From positions 62,001 through 126,000 of the forward strand of contig SECP01000011.1 of the NCBI GenBank assembly GCA_004193285.1: a stretch of 64,000 nucleotides of DNA. Reading direction: 5' to 3'. This document shows positions 1-8,534 of this stretch, in pieces. The notes under the pieces were generated by a model that saw nothing but the letters and a program-made list of their open reading frames with translations, did no database searches and was not told the origin of the DNA. The stretch's first letter is position 1. Each line of letters opens with the position of its first letter. The translations under genes were made by a program, and so were the position numbers. This DNA is from Myxococcales bacterium. Its GTDB lineage: Bacteria; Myxococcota_A; Polyangia; Polyangiales; Polyangiaceae.

Positions 1-660
1 GACCTCACCTGCGAGGGCGTCAAGAACGTGTCCATCTACAACGACCTGGGTTGCAAGAACGTCTGCTTCACCAGCACTGACCTGCAATGCTCGGAAGTGA
101 CGACGTGCAACGGCGCCAGCGTTTCGCTCGGATCATCTCTCGCCGCCCCTACCGGTAGCTGCGCCGTGAGCGTGAAGGTGGTGGATCGGGAACCGCCCAC
201 CTGGGAGAGAGCGACGCGCTTCTGCGCTCTGCAAGTGGACGTAGATGAGTGCGACGCGGAGCAATCCTGCTTCCCTACGCCCGCGGCCCCATTCGCCTCG
301 CAGCTCTGCGTCTACCGGGTGGTGCTCGCCGGGCAAGCGCCGCCGGAGTGCCCGGAAGAGTATCCAAACGGGCCGGAGCAGCTTTACTCGACGTTCGAGG
401 ACGGGCGGGCGTGCGGCGAGTGCGAATGCGAAGGGCCGATGGGCGGCAGCTGCGGGGGCACCGTCAGTTACGGTTCGAACATCGACTGCACGCGGTCGGA
501 CGAGTACACCATTGGCAGCGGCTGCCGTATCATCGACAAGCCATCGCATCTGTCGGTGCAGTACGCGATGAAGCCCGGTTCCTGCGGCGTCGCGACCGAG
601 CCAGAGCCTACCGGTGAGGCCGTCCCTTCCGGCAACTACCACGCGGTGTGCTGCCAGTGA
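1..660 (+). CDS. Cys-rich secreted protein, C-terminal part
   Basis: The reading frame is open from the first base, so the true start lies left of the window and only the last 219 codons are visible. The visible part holds well over a dozen cysteines, many spaced like disulfide-bonded extracellular modules, for example the cluster CGECEC about residues 138-143 and a CC pair just before the stop. There is no enzyme motif and no membrane segment. An internal GTG at 28 is in frame, but the frame continues upstream of it. Such Cys-rich secreted proteins are common in myxobacteria; I do not recognise the family. It overlaps the next gene by four bases (GTGA), suggesting coupled translation. Confidence 0.7.
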   Translation, partial: DLTCEGVKNVSIYNDLGCKNVCFTSTDLQCSEVTTCNGASVSLGSSLAAPTGSCAVSVKVVDREPPTWERATRFCALQVDVDECDAEQSCFPTPAAPFASQLCVYRVVLAGQAPPECPEEYPNGPEQLYSTFEDGRACGECECEGPMGGSCGGTVSYGSNIDCTRSDEYTIGSGCRIIDKPSHLSVQYAMKPGSCGVATEPEPTGEAVPSGNYHAVCCQ

Positions 661-1136
661 CGCCGGGCCACGGCAAACGATCGCTGTGGCTCGTTCCAGA
701 AAAGGCCGAGACTGCGGCGCTGCAGCGGCTGATCGACACGCTGGCGACGCGCTGCGGCGGGCCGTGTTTCCCTCCTCACGTCACGCTCTGCAGCGGCATC
801 GCCGAGGGCTCGAACGCGGACCTCTCCCTGAGCCAGCTACCGTTGGCAGCGGAGCTGGGCGGCGTGCAGTTTGGCCAGGAATTCTTCCACGCTTGCTACC
901 TGCCGGTGGAGCCCAGCGAAGAGCTCCGCAAGTTGCAAGAGCGCTGCGCCGACGCCTGGCAAGGCAAGCTGCCCGCGCATCCGCCGCATTCCAGCCTCTT
1001 TTACGGCGCGCTCGGGCCCGAGCAGCAGGAGCTAGCTCGAAACGTGGCTCAGGCCGCCCCAGCGCAGCTCACGCTGGTGCGCTGCGAGCTTTGGCAGACG
1101 GGCGGCCCCGTGGAGAGCTGGCGACAGCTAGCCTAG
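657..1136 (+). CDS. 2H phosphoesterase, cyclic phosphodiesterase-like
   Basis: This is a 159-aa protein with the two HxT/Sx motifs that define the 2H phosphoesterase superfamily: PHVTLCSG near residue 42 and PHSSLFYG near residue 112. The opening KRSLWLVPE resembles the plant/yeast cyclic phosphodiesterase branch, which hydrolyses nucleoside cyclic phosphates such as ADP-ribose 1'',2''-cyclic phosphate. The physiological substrate here is unknown. I chose GTG 657 because it forms a GTGA overlap with the upstream stop; GTG 648 is an alternative. Its TAG stop is shared through the palindrome CTAG (1133-1136) with the convergent gene, so the two genes abut with no terminator between them. Confidence 0.8.
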   Translation: MTPGHGKRSLWLVPEKAETAALQRLIDTLATRCGGPCFPPHVTLCSGIAEGSNADLSLSQLPLAAELGGVQFGQEFFHACYLPVEPSEELRKLQERCADAWQGKLPAHPPHSSLFYGALGPEQQELARNVAQAAPAQLTLVRCELWQTGGPVESWRQLA

Positions 1137-1792
1137 GCGGGGCTGAATAGCCGCTCCGCGAGCTCCACCGGCATGTGGGGCGCGGCGAGCGCTTGCAGAG
1201 CGCTCAGTGTGCGCGCCAGCTTCAGCCGCTCCGCCTCGTCCGCCACCAGGGTGCGGCTCAAAAAGTCCACGTGCCCGCGAAAGGCGGACGCGTCTTGCCT
1301 ATCTACCGAGTCCAGCAGGAAGGACCAGAGCTCTTCGAGCCGGTACGAGTCCTCGCCGAGCCTATCGCGAAGCGCGCCGAGGGTGGTGGTGCTTTGCACG
1401 GCCAAGGGGGCGGCGTCTCCCGTCTGGTAGTGGAGAGCGGCGCGCCCCGCATCGAGCACGGCCAGCGCGGGCTCCGGCTCGGCGACCCCTTCGGCGTGCA
1501 TGGCCGCCGCGAGCTGGCGAAAGCTCTCCGAGAGGTGCCACGAGCACATGCCTCGCGACGCGAGCACGCCCCGCAACCAGCGCGCATAGTTCTCGAACAA
1601 GGCCACGTCGTCGGCGCGGAGCGCGGACGCGATGTACTTGACGTGAAACTCGCTGTCTTGCTCGGCGTGGCGCCTCCCGCGCTCGCCGAAGCGAGCCATC
1701 CAGAACGGATCCTCGTACATGGCCTGGATGCACCGACGCGAGAGCGCGACGATCTTCGTCTCGAGCTCTGTCGTGAGGGAGGCCGCGCTCAT
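1133..1792 (-). CDS. all-helical protein of the B12/histidine kinase operon
   Basis: This 219-aa protein is the last gene of a four-gene minus-strand operon; its ATG overlaps the stop of the cobalamin-binding gene (ATGA). It has no signal peptide or membrane segment and reads as an alpha-helical bundle. The stretch around residues 25-80 (FWMARFGERGRRHAEQDSEF, then a Y/W-rich helix ending in WHLSESF) resembles the helical sensor domain found at the N-terminus of RsbR-type stressosome proteins, but I cannot confirm that without a profile search. Conserved His and Trp residues could hold a cofactor. Tight coupling implies that it acts with the B12 protein and the kinases, perhaps as partner or output. 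Function unknown. Confidence 0.75.
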   Translation of the reverse strand: MSAASLTTELETKIVALSRRCIQAMYEDPFWMARFGERGRRHAEQDSEFHVKYIASALRADDVALFENYARWLRGVLASRGMCSWHLSESFRQLAAAMHAEGVAEPEPALAVLDAGRAALHYQTGDAAPLAVQSTTTLGALRDRLGEDSYRLEELWSFLLDSVDRQDASAFRGHVDFLSRTLVADEAERLKLARTLSALQALAAPHMPVELAERLFSPA

Positions 1793-2436
1793 GCCGCCGC
1801 CTGCGTGAGTCGGCGCGCCTCTTTGAGCAGCTCTGCGGGGTCCCCCGCGAAGCCCTGCACGTCCAGCTTTGCCGCCGCGCCCGTCGCCCACGTGAATGCC
1901 CGGCCGCCGACGAGAATCGGCACCGCGCGCTGCTCGCTTTCGCGAATCGCGGAGACCGCTCGCTCGAGCGCGCCGAGGTGAAAGCTCATGGTCGCGGAGA
2001 GCGCGACCAGGTCCGGCGCGTAGGCCGTCACACGGTCGGCCAAGCTCTTGGCCGGCACGTTCGCCCCCAGCAGCCGAACCTCGTAGCCGTCCATTTCCAA
2101 AAAGTCCGCCACGATGCGCGAGCCCATGTCGTGGAGCTCGCCTTCCACACACGCCAGCAGCACGCGCTTGCCGTTGCGAGCGGCGCGCGGCAGCTTGTCG
2201 TAAAGCACCGCCAGCGCGAGCTGCGAAATGGCAGTCCCCTGGTGCTCTTCGGCGATCGAGATGAGATTATTTTCCCACATCCGGCCGATCTCGTACTGCG
2301 CGGCCTGAATCAACTCCAGGTGCACGGCCGGAACGCTCATGCCACTCGCCAGCGCTTCCTGCACGATGGCCAGGGCCTCACTCCGCTCACCCGCCAGCTG
2401 CGCTCGCACATACCGCTCGGTGAGTGGAGATTTCAT
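1789..2436 (-). CDS. stand-alone cobalamin-binding protein, CarH-like sensor without DNA-binding domain
   Basis: This 215-aa protein has a helical cap (about residues 1-85) and a Rossmann-type B12-binding domain (about 90-205). The cap contains W54-x9-E64-H65, the Wx9EH signature that surrounds the adenosyl group in CarH/LitR photoreceptors. The B12 domain has E100-x-H102-x-x-G105, whose His is the expected lower cobalt ligand, followed by a LSATMSFH segment and a GG pair (LVGGRAF). Spacing from Trp to ligand His is 48 residues, close to CarH. There is no MerR helix-turn-helix, so it cannot act as CarH does. The residue after W54 is Glu, where CarH has the His that caps cobalt after illumination. 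ATGA overlaps link it to the kinase upstream and the helical gene downstream. A methyl- or adenosyl-cobalamin light or redox sensor feeding the kinases is the favoured inference. Confidence 0.85.
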   Translation of the reverse strand: MKSPLTERYVRAQLAGERSEALAIVQEALASGMSVPAVHLELIQAAQYEIGRMWENNLISIAEEHQGTAISQLALAVLYDKLPRAARNGKRVLLACVEGELHDMGSRIVADFLEMDGYEVRLLGANVPAKSLADRVTAYAPDLVALSATMSFHLGALERAVSAIRESEQRAVPILVGGRAFTWATGAAAKLDVQGFAGDPAELLKEARRLTQAAA

Positions 2437-3995
2437 CCGAGCCTCACGCGCACGTTGCGCAGCACGTCCCCCAAAGTAGCCAGCAGCGTCTCGGGCGAGA
2501 CCGGCTTTGCCAGGTGCTCGTTGAACCCGACTTGCCGAGCGCGACTGCGATCTTCGGGCCGATTGTAGCCGGTGAGCGCCACGAGCGGCGGCCGACTCGC
2601 GCCCAAGCGCTCGGTGATGGCGGCTGCGAGCTGGTAGCCGTCCAGCACCGGCAAGCCGATGTCCAGCACCGCCACATCGAATTGATGCTGCCCGGCGAGC
2701 CGCAGCGCCTCACCTCCGTCGTGCGCCGTCACGACGATGCAGCCCGCCTGCTCCAAGCACATCTGCATGAGCGCGCAGGCGTCCAAATTGTCGTCGACGA
2801 ACAGCACGCGGACGCCGCGAAGCTCGGTGCGCGAGGGGGGCGCGGCCGCGCTTTGAGTCTTGGCCTGGACCTCCGGCAGCTCCACGCTGAAGGCGCTGCC
2901 GTGGCCGCGACCGGCGCTCGCGGCCGCCACCTCGCCCCCGTGCATCTCCACGAGGCGCTTGACCATGGTGAGGCCGATGCCGAGGCCGCTCTGCGAGCGA
3001 GCCAGCGACGCGTCCGCCTGGTAAAAGAGGTCGAAGATGTGGGCCCGGTCCTCCTCGGAGAGGCCCACCCCGTTGTCCTTGACCGTGACCTTCCCGCGCG
3101 CGGCGCCGCCAGGGCCCGTCGTCCGTGACACCGAGACCTCCACCTTGCCCTGCTCCGGCGTGTACTTGGCCGCGTTCGTGAGCAGGTTGACGAGCACCTG
3201 CTCCAGGCGCACGGGGTCCGCGGAGACGTACAGCGGGCCTTCGCACTCCTGCACCGTGAGCTCGTTGCGATTACGGGCGAGCCGCGGACGCGCGGTCTCG
3301 ATCGCGCGCTGCACGGCCTCCAGCAGATCCACCTGCTCGAGCTTGAGCTGGATCTTGCCGTGCGTGATGCGGGAGATGTCGAGCAGGTCGTCTACCAGGC
3401 TTGCCAGGTGGTGGGTTTGCCGCTCGATGGTCGTGGCGAGGCGCGGAGCGACCTCCGGCCCCTTGGTTTGCAAGAGCCGCGCGGCGGTCAAGATGGCGCT
3501 CAGCGGGTTACGCAGCTCGTGAGCCAGCATCGCCAGGAACTCGTCCTTGCGCTGGTCGGCTACGGTGAGCGCGTCCGCACGCTCGCGCGCCTCCGCCTCC
3601 ATGCGCCGACCGCGGATCAGCGAGTGCAGGGTGGCCACGAGCTCTTCTGGATCGAACGGCTGAGCCAGGTACGCGTCGGCGCCAGCGCTGAGCCCCTCCG
3701 CTTTGTTCGCGCTACTCACGAACGAAGCCGAGGTCTGCACGACCAAGATGCCCTTGGTGCCCGGATCGCTCTTGAGCTCCCGGCACACGTCCAGCCCGGA
3801 GATGTCCGGAAGTCGCACGTCCAACACCGCCAGGTGCGGCCGGTGCTGCCGCGCCTGGTCGAGCGCGGCGCGCCCCGTGTCTGCCTCGTAGACCTCGAAC
3901 CCGGCGCGGCGGAGCACTCGAGTCGCCAGGTAGCGGGCGCTGTCGTCATCGTTGACGTTGAGCACGCGCAGCGTGCTCGGAATCTCACTCGACAC
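2433..3995 (-). CDS. hybrid histidine kinase, REC-HisKA-HATPase-REC
   Basis: This is a 520-aa soluble kinase. The N-terminal receiver (about 10-125) has phosphoacceptor D59, but the usual Lys-Pro is replaced by Gln-Pro in YLAQPF. A HisKA domain follows with H159 in [10 protein letters not shown], then a HATPase_c with N box ([10 protein letters not shown]), G1 (DNGVGL) and G2 (GLGIGLTM), then a second receiver with phosphoacceptor in VLDIGLP and conserved KP (LAKPVS). It has no transmembrane segment. I chose GTG 3995 because GGAGG lies eight bases upstream; it overlaps the preceding gene by 11 bases, while its stop overlaps the B12 gene start (ATGA). It probably receives phosphate or signal from the upstream kinase and passes it on inside this operon. 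Confidence 0.9.
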   Translation of the reverse strand: MSSEIPSTLRVLNVNDDDSARYLATRVLRRAGFEVYEADTGRAALDQARQHRPHLAVLDVRLPDISGLDVCRELKSDPGTKGILVVQTSASFVSSANKAEGLSAGADAYLAQPFDPEELVATLHSLIRGRRMEAEARERADALTVADQRKDEFLAMLAHELRNPLSAILTAARLLQTKGPEVAPRLATTIERQTHHLASLVDDLLDISRITHGKIQLKLEQVDLLEAVQRAIETARPRLARNRNELTVQECEGPLYVSADPVRLEQVLVNLLTNAAKYTPEQGKVEVSVSRTTGPGGAARGKVTVKDNGVGLSEEDRAHIFDLFYQADASLARSQSGLGIGLTMVKRLVEMHGGEVAAASAGRGHGSAFSVELPEVQAKTQSAAAPPSRTELRGVRVLFVDDNLDACALMQMCLEQAGCIVVTAHDGGEALRLAGQHQFDVAVLDIGLPVLDGYQLAAAITERLGASRPPLVALTGYNRPEDRSRARQVGFNEHLAKPVSPETLLATLGDVLRNVRVRLG

Positions 3996-5979
3996 GCGAT
4001 ATTCCTCCACCCCTCCCCGACTTTTCCAGCGCTTCCCGCACGCGAGCGATCGCAAGCTCACGCGACAGGCTCTGCTTGGAAAGAATCGCCGTCGCGTCCC
4101 GCGCGAGGCGCTCGCGCTCCACGCTGTCCAGCGTCTTTGCGGTTTGGATGATGATGGGAATGCCGCGCGTGACCGGGTTGGCCTTCAGCTCGTCGATGAC
4201 GTCGAAGGCGGTGCCGTCGCCGAGCACGAAGTCGAGCAAGATGACCTGAGGGGAGAGCTCTCGCGCCGCCGTCACCGCCTCGGCAGCAGTGGTCGCTTCG
4301 TGCAGCACGTAGGGCGTATCGTCCAGCAATCGGCGAAGGAGGTAGCGAGACGTGGAGTCGTCGTCCACCACGAGCAGCGAGACGGGACCGCGCCGGGCGA
4401 GCTCGGTTAGCTTGCGACGCAACCGCTCCGGGTCGATCGGCTTGAGCCAGAACTCGTCCGCCCCCAGCGCGCGCGCCTTCTGCGAGCTGTCCACGACCGT
4501 AACGACCATCACCGGGATGTCCTTGGTCGCTTCGCCCTCCTTCAGCTCCTGCAGGAAACGCCAGGTGCTCTCACCCTCCAGCATGACGTCCAGCACGACC
4601 GCGGCCGGCCTGACGCGCGTGATCGCGAGCCGGGCTTCGTCGGCGGTGCGGGCGGGGATGACCTGAAAACCGGCCTGGCTGAGGTACTTTTCGTACAAGA
4701 ACATGGTCTGACGGTCGTCCTCCACCACCAGAACCGGGGCGCGCCGCGGGTCCAGGATTCGGCTGCGTTCCTCGAGCGCGCGCATCTGCGATGCCTCCAC
4801 GTGCTCCCGCGGTACCGTCAGCACGAAGGTTGCCCCCTTGCCCGGCTCGCTCGCTACCGTGAGCGAGCCGCCGAGTAGCCCTGCCAGGCGCCGCGATACG
4901 GACAGACCGAGGCCGGTACCCTTGACGCGTCGCTGCACCTCGCTGTCGATCTGGGCGAAGTCTTCGAAGATGGTCTCGTGAAAGGGCGCGTCGATGCCGA
5001 CCCCGGTGTCCGTGACCCGGAACGAGACCGCGTCGCCCTCGGAAGGCTCCACGCTGACTCGCACCGTGCCCTGCTCCGTGAACTTGAGGGCGTTGGACAC
5101 GAGGTTCCGAAGAACCTGCGCGATCTTGCCGTCGTCGCTCACCATCTGCAGCCCGGGCGCGTCGTCCACGACCAGCTGCACGCCCTCCGCGTGAGGGAAG
5201 GCGCGCATCGTCCCGCGCAGGCCGCTCAGCAGGTCTTGAACCGCGAAGGGTCGCGGTCGCAGCGGGATCTTTCCGGCCTCGATCTTCGAGAGATCCAGCA
5301 CGTCGTCCACCAGCGCGCGCAGCGTCTCGGCGCTGGTGCGGATGAAGCCGACCTGCACCGCCTGCTCGTCCGTCAGCTCGCCGTCGACGCGATCCAGGAG
5401 CAGCCGCGAGAGCCCGAGGATGGAGTTGATGGGGGTGCGAAACTCGTGGCTCACGTTGGCGACGAGGCGCGTCTTCACGTCCGCCGAGCGACGCAGGGTG
5501 TCGTTCTTCTCGTCTAGCTCGTCGTGCAGAGTCTTGAGGCCCTCGATGGACTCGCTCAGCTCCGTGTTGAGGCGCGACAGGTCGCTCTTTTGCCGAGCTG
5601 TTTCGCGGTGCATCTTGGTGAGGTCGGCCATCGCGCTTTGGTAGGCCGCCGCTGCGTCCGTCTGCGCTTGGGCAACCTTGCTGCCGACCAGGACGATCCC
5701 CTCGGGGGTGCTCTCCGCGCTGAAGAGGAAGGTGTGCGGCACGCCGTGCGCGATCAGGCACAGCTCCCAGCCGTGCACGGATTGCTTCTGAGCGCTCTGG
5801 AGGAGCGCGCTCAGCTTTCCGTGGCTGCCAGGATCCATGCAAGCCTCGACGCGCTGGCCGGCGCGCAACCCGAGCACCTCCTCCGCTCGGGGGTCCGCGA
5901 AGGAGCAGACTCCTTCGGCAGAGCACACCAGCCAAACCTCGCGGCTCAAGCGTTGGGCTAGTTCGGCAACTAGGCTCAT
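3985..5979 (-). CDS. hybrid histidine kinase, PAS-like sensor, HisKA, HATPase, two receivers
   Basis: The 664-aa product is soluble. Residues 1-100 look like a PAS-type sensor, followed by a coiled coil (about 105-170), HisKA with H178 in VSHEFRTP, HATPase_c (DTGVGI, KGTGLGLSVS) and two tandem receivers. The first has VVLDVMLEG and WLKPID; the second has VDDDSTSRY and ILLDFVLGDG, but its Lys lies in an unusual ILSKQSL context. ATG 5979 is preceded by AGGAG, which rules out longer in-frame starts that would run into the divergent gene's promoter. It is the first gene of the operon 5979-1133, in which all four genes overlap. Expected role: sensor and phosphorelay hub for the cobalamin-protein system. 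Confidence 0.9.
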   Translation of the reverse strand: MSLVAELAQRLSREVWLVCSAEGVCSFADPRAEEVLGLRAGQRVEACMDPGSHGKLSALLQSAQKQSVHGWELCLIAHGVPHTFLFSAESTPEGIVLVGSKVAQAQTDAAAAYQSAMADLTKMHRETARQKSDLSRLNTELSESIEGLKTLHDELDEKNDTLRRSADVKTRLVANVSHEFRTPINSILGLSRLLLDRVDGELTDEQAVQVGFIRTSAETLRALVDDVLDLSKIEAGKIPLRPRPFAVQDLLSGLRGTMRAFPHAEGVQLVVDDAPGLQMVSDDGKIAQVLRNLVSNALKFTEQGTVRVSVEPSEGDAVSFRVTDTGVGIDAPFHETIFEDFAQIDSEVQRRVKGTGLGLSVSRRLAGLLGGSLTVASEPGKGATFVLTVPREHVEASQMRALEERSRILDPRRAPVLVVEDDRQTMFLYEKYLSQAGFQVIPARTADEARLAITRVRPAAVVLDVMLEGESTWRFLQELKEGEATKDIPVMVVTVVDSSQKARALGADEFWLKPIDPERLRRKLTELARRGPVSLLVVDDDSTSRYLLRRLLDDTPYVLHEATTAAEAVTAARELSPQVILLDFVLGDGTAFDVIDELKANPVTRGIPIIIQTAKTLDSVERERLARDATAILSKQSLSRELAIARVREALEKSGRGGGISRVE

Positions 5980-6124
5980 TTTCTCCTGTGTACGTAACAG
6001 CGCCGTTGCCACTCGTCGATAGCCAGACCCCTCGTACGGGCCTATCGCGCCAAGCCCAGAGTGTAGCGGACTGCCACGCTCACTTTCGACCTGCCCTGTT
6101 TTGCAACCCGCGCGGTATAGCGTA

Positions 6125-8488
6125 ATGTGCTGTAGCGAAAAGCCTCGCGTGTCTAACTTCGACTTTCCTGAGCGTCTCGTCTTCGAGCAGATGGAGGAGA
6201 GCATCGCGATCTACGACCGCGAGGCGCGGTTCCTGTATGCCAACCCGCCGATGCTGGCGCGGCTGGGGACCGGCATCGAGGCGGTACGGGGCCGTTGCCT
6301 CTGGGACCTGTTCCCCGACGCGCACGACAACGAGTTTTCCCGGGCGCTCCGTCGCACGCTGCAGACCGGCGAAAAGCTGCGCCTCGAGCACTATTACGAG
6401 CCCTGGGGCAGCTGGTTCGACAACCGCTTCTATCCCCACGAGCACGGGGCGTGCGTCGTCTCCCACGACACCACGGCACGCAAGCGCGCCGAGCAGCTAG
6501 CGCACGAGCTCGCGGGCGAGCGCGCCCAGTTGCTCGAGAGCCTCCCCGCGGCCGTGGCGGTCGTGCGCGCCCCGGATTGGGTCTACGAGCTGTCGAACAG
6601 CACGAACGACGCGCTGGGTGGCCGGGGCGCGCTGCTCGGCAAGCGGGTCGCGGACGTGCTGCCGGAGCTGGAAGCGCAGGGGTACGTGGCGCTGCTCCAG
6701 CACGTCCAGCAAACGGCGGAACCCTATGTCGGAAATCAGGTGCGGGTCGTCGTGGAAGCGCCGAACGGCCCGCGGGAGATGTTCCTGAACGGGGTATATC
6801 AACCCCTCCGCGGGCCAGGCGGTGACATCGACCGAGTCATGGCGTTCGCCTACGACGTGACGGAAGAGGTGCGAGCGGCCCAGCGTCTGCAAGAGCTCGC
6901 ACAGCAGCTCTCGCAAAGCGAAGCGCGGGCCCGGCGGCTCTCGGATTCAGGCGTGATTGGAGTCGTATTTTGGACGCGCGACGGGCGGCTAGTGGACGCG
7001 AACGACGCCTTCCTTCGCCTCGTTGGTTACACGCGTGAAGAGCTCCTGAGCGGGAAGGTGAGCTGGAAGGACATGACTCCGCCCGAGCTCGCGTGGTTGG
7101 ACGAGCGGGCGCTCGCGGAGATAGACGTATCGGGGATCTGCGCTCCTTACGAGAAGGAGTACATCGCCAAGGACGGTCGCCGCGTACCCATCCTGCTCGG
7201 TACCGCGCTCTGGGAGGGCTCGCAGGACAGCGGCGTGGCGTGGATCCTGGACGTGAGCGGGCGTCGCGCTACAGAGCTCGAGCGCGACCGATTGCTGGAG
7301 AGTGAGCGCCACGCGCGAGCCCAGGCGGAGGCGGCCAACCTCAGCAAGGATCAGTTCCTGGCCATGGTTTCTCACGAGCTGCGAACGCCGCTCAACGCCA
7401 TGCTCGGTTGGGCGCGCCTACTGAAATCGGGCACGCTGGACGCCCCGCGGCGCGAGCGTGCGCTGGACGTCATCGAGCGCAACGCGCTCGCTCAAGCGCA
7501 GCTCATAGAAGAGCTGCTGGACATTTCGCGCATCGTCAGCGGCAAGCTCAACTTGGAGGTCGCCCGGTTCGACGTGAAGGGGGTGGTCGAGGCCGCGGTG
7601 GATACGGTTCGCCCGGCTTTGGAGAGCAAGCGCATGAGCCTACGGCTCGTCGTGCCGAGCCACGTGGAGCCCACCTTCGGCGATGCGCACCGCATTCAGC
7701 AAGTCGTGTGGAATTTGCTGTCGAACGCCGTCAAATTCACACCGACCGGGGGCAACATCGAGGTAACGCTCGAGCAGCACGCGGCGGAGACGATCCTGCG
7801 CGTCTCCGACGACGGCCCCGGCATCCCCCCCGCGGTGTTGCCGTTCATCTTCGAGAGCTTCCGGCAAGCCGACTCGAGCATCACGCGTTCGTTCGGCGGG
7901 CTGGGGCTCGGTCTGAGCATCTCACGCCACTTGGTCGAGCTGCACGGCGGCAGCATCGCCGCGTTCAGCGAGGGCGACGGGCGCGGGGCCATCTTCGTCG
8001 TTCGCCTGCCGCACGCTGGCGTGGCGATGCGCAGCGAAGCGAGCGCGCCGAGCCGCGCGCGCCCCACCCCCACCGCGCGCTCCCTGACCCAACTGGCAGG
8101 CCTGCACGTGCTGGTCGTGGATGACGAGGCGGACGCGCGGGAGCTGATCGCCACCATCTTGGCCGAAGTCGGAGCGCTCGTCGCCACCGCCCCGTCCACC
8201 GAGGCCGCGTTGGCTCTCCTCGCGACTCGGCGCTTCGACGTGCTGGTTTCGGATATCGGGATGCCGGGGCAAGACGGCTACGATCTGATGCGCGCCGTCC
8301 GCCGTGCCCCGGAGCCGCAAGTCCGAGCCATCCCGGCCGCCGCTCTCACCGCCTACGCGCGGACGGAAGATCGTGCTCGCGCGATCGCGGCCGGCTATCA
8401 GCTTCACCTCACCAAACCGGTCGACCCCACGAACTTGGTGGAGGTCGTCGGCAGCCTCGCGAAGCTCGCGGAGCAGCTCACTCAGTAG
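6125..8488 (+). CDS. hybrid histidine kinase, three PAS domains, HisKA, HATPase, REC
   Basis: This cytoplasmic kinase of about 787 aa is divergent from the B12 operon, 145 bp away. Three PAS domains occupy about residues 15-125, 130-250 and 270-395; the third contains the typical RDGRLVDANDAFLRLVGYTREEL pattern. HisKA follows with the phospho-His in VSHELRTPLN near residue 417, HATPase_c with NLLSNAVKFT and GGLGLGLSIS, and a C-terminal receiver with Asp in VLVSDIGMPG near 705 and LTKPVD. ATG 6125 and GTG 6149 are both possible starts; neither has a strong ribosome-binding site. The C-terminal half closely resembles that of the kinase at 15188-18661, so the two are probably paralogues. The ligand of the PAS domains is unknown. 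Confidence 0.9.
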   Translation: MCCSEKPRVSNFDFPERLVFEQMEESIAIYDREARFLYANPPMLARLGTGIEAVRGRCLWDLFPDAHDNEFSRALRRTLQTGEKLRLEHYYEPWGSWFDNRFYPHEHGACVVSHDTTARKRAEQLAHELAGERAQLLESLPAAVAVVRAPDWVYELSNSTNDALGGRGALLGKRVADVLPELEAQGYVALLQHVQQTAEPYVGNQVRVVVEAPNGPREMFLNGVYQPLRGPGGDIDRVMAFAYDVTEEVRAAQRLQELAQQLSQSEARARRLSDSGVIGVVFWTRDGRLVDANDAFLRLVGYTREELLSGKVSWKDMTPPELAWLDERALAEIDVSGICAPYEKEYIAKDGRRVPILLGTALWEGSQDSGVAWILDVSGRRATELERDRLLESERHARAQAEAANLSKDQFLAMVSHELRTPLNAMLGWARLLKSGTLDAPRRERALDVIERNALAQAQLIEELLDISRIVSGKLNLEVARFDVKGVVEAAVDTVRPALESKRMSLRLVVPSHVEPTFGDAHRIQQVVWNLLSNAVKFTPTGGNIEVTLEQHAAETILRVSDDGPGIPPAVLPFIFESFRQADSSITRSFGGLGLGLSISRHLVELHGGSIAAFSEGDGRGAIFVVRLPHAGVAMRSEASAPSRARPTPTARSLTQLAGLHVLVVDDEADARELIATILAEVGALVATAPSTEAALALLATRRFDVLVSDIGMPGQDGYDLMRAVRRAPEPQVRAIPAAALTAYARTEDRARAIAAGYQLHLTKPVDPTNLVEVVGSLAKLAEQLTQ

Positions 8489-8534
8489 GCGCGCCCGGCA
8501 GAGGCACACGCTTTGCAGCCCGGTCGGCGCTTTG

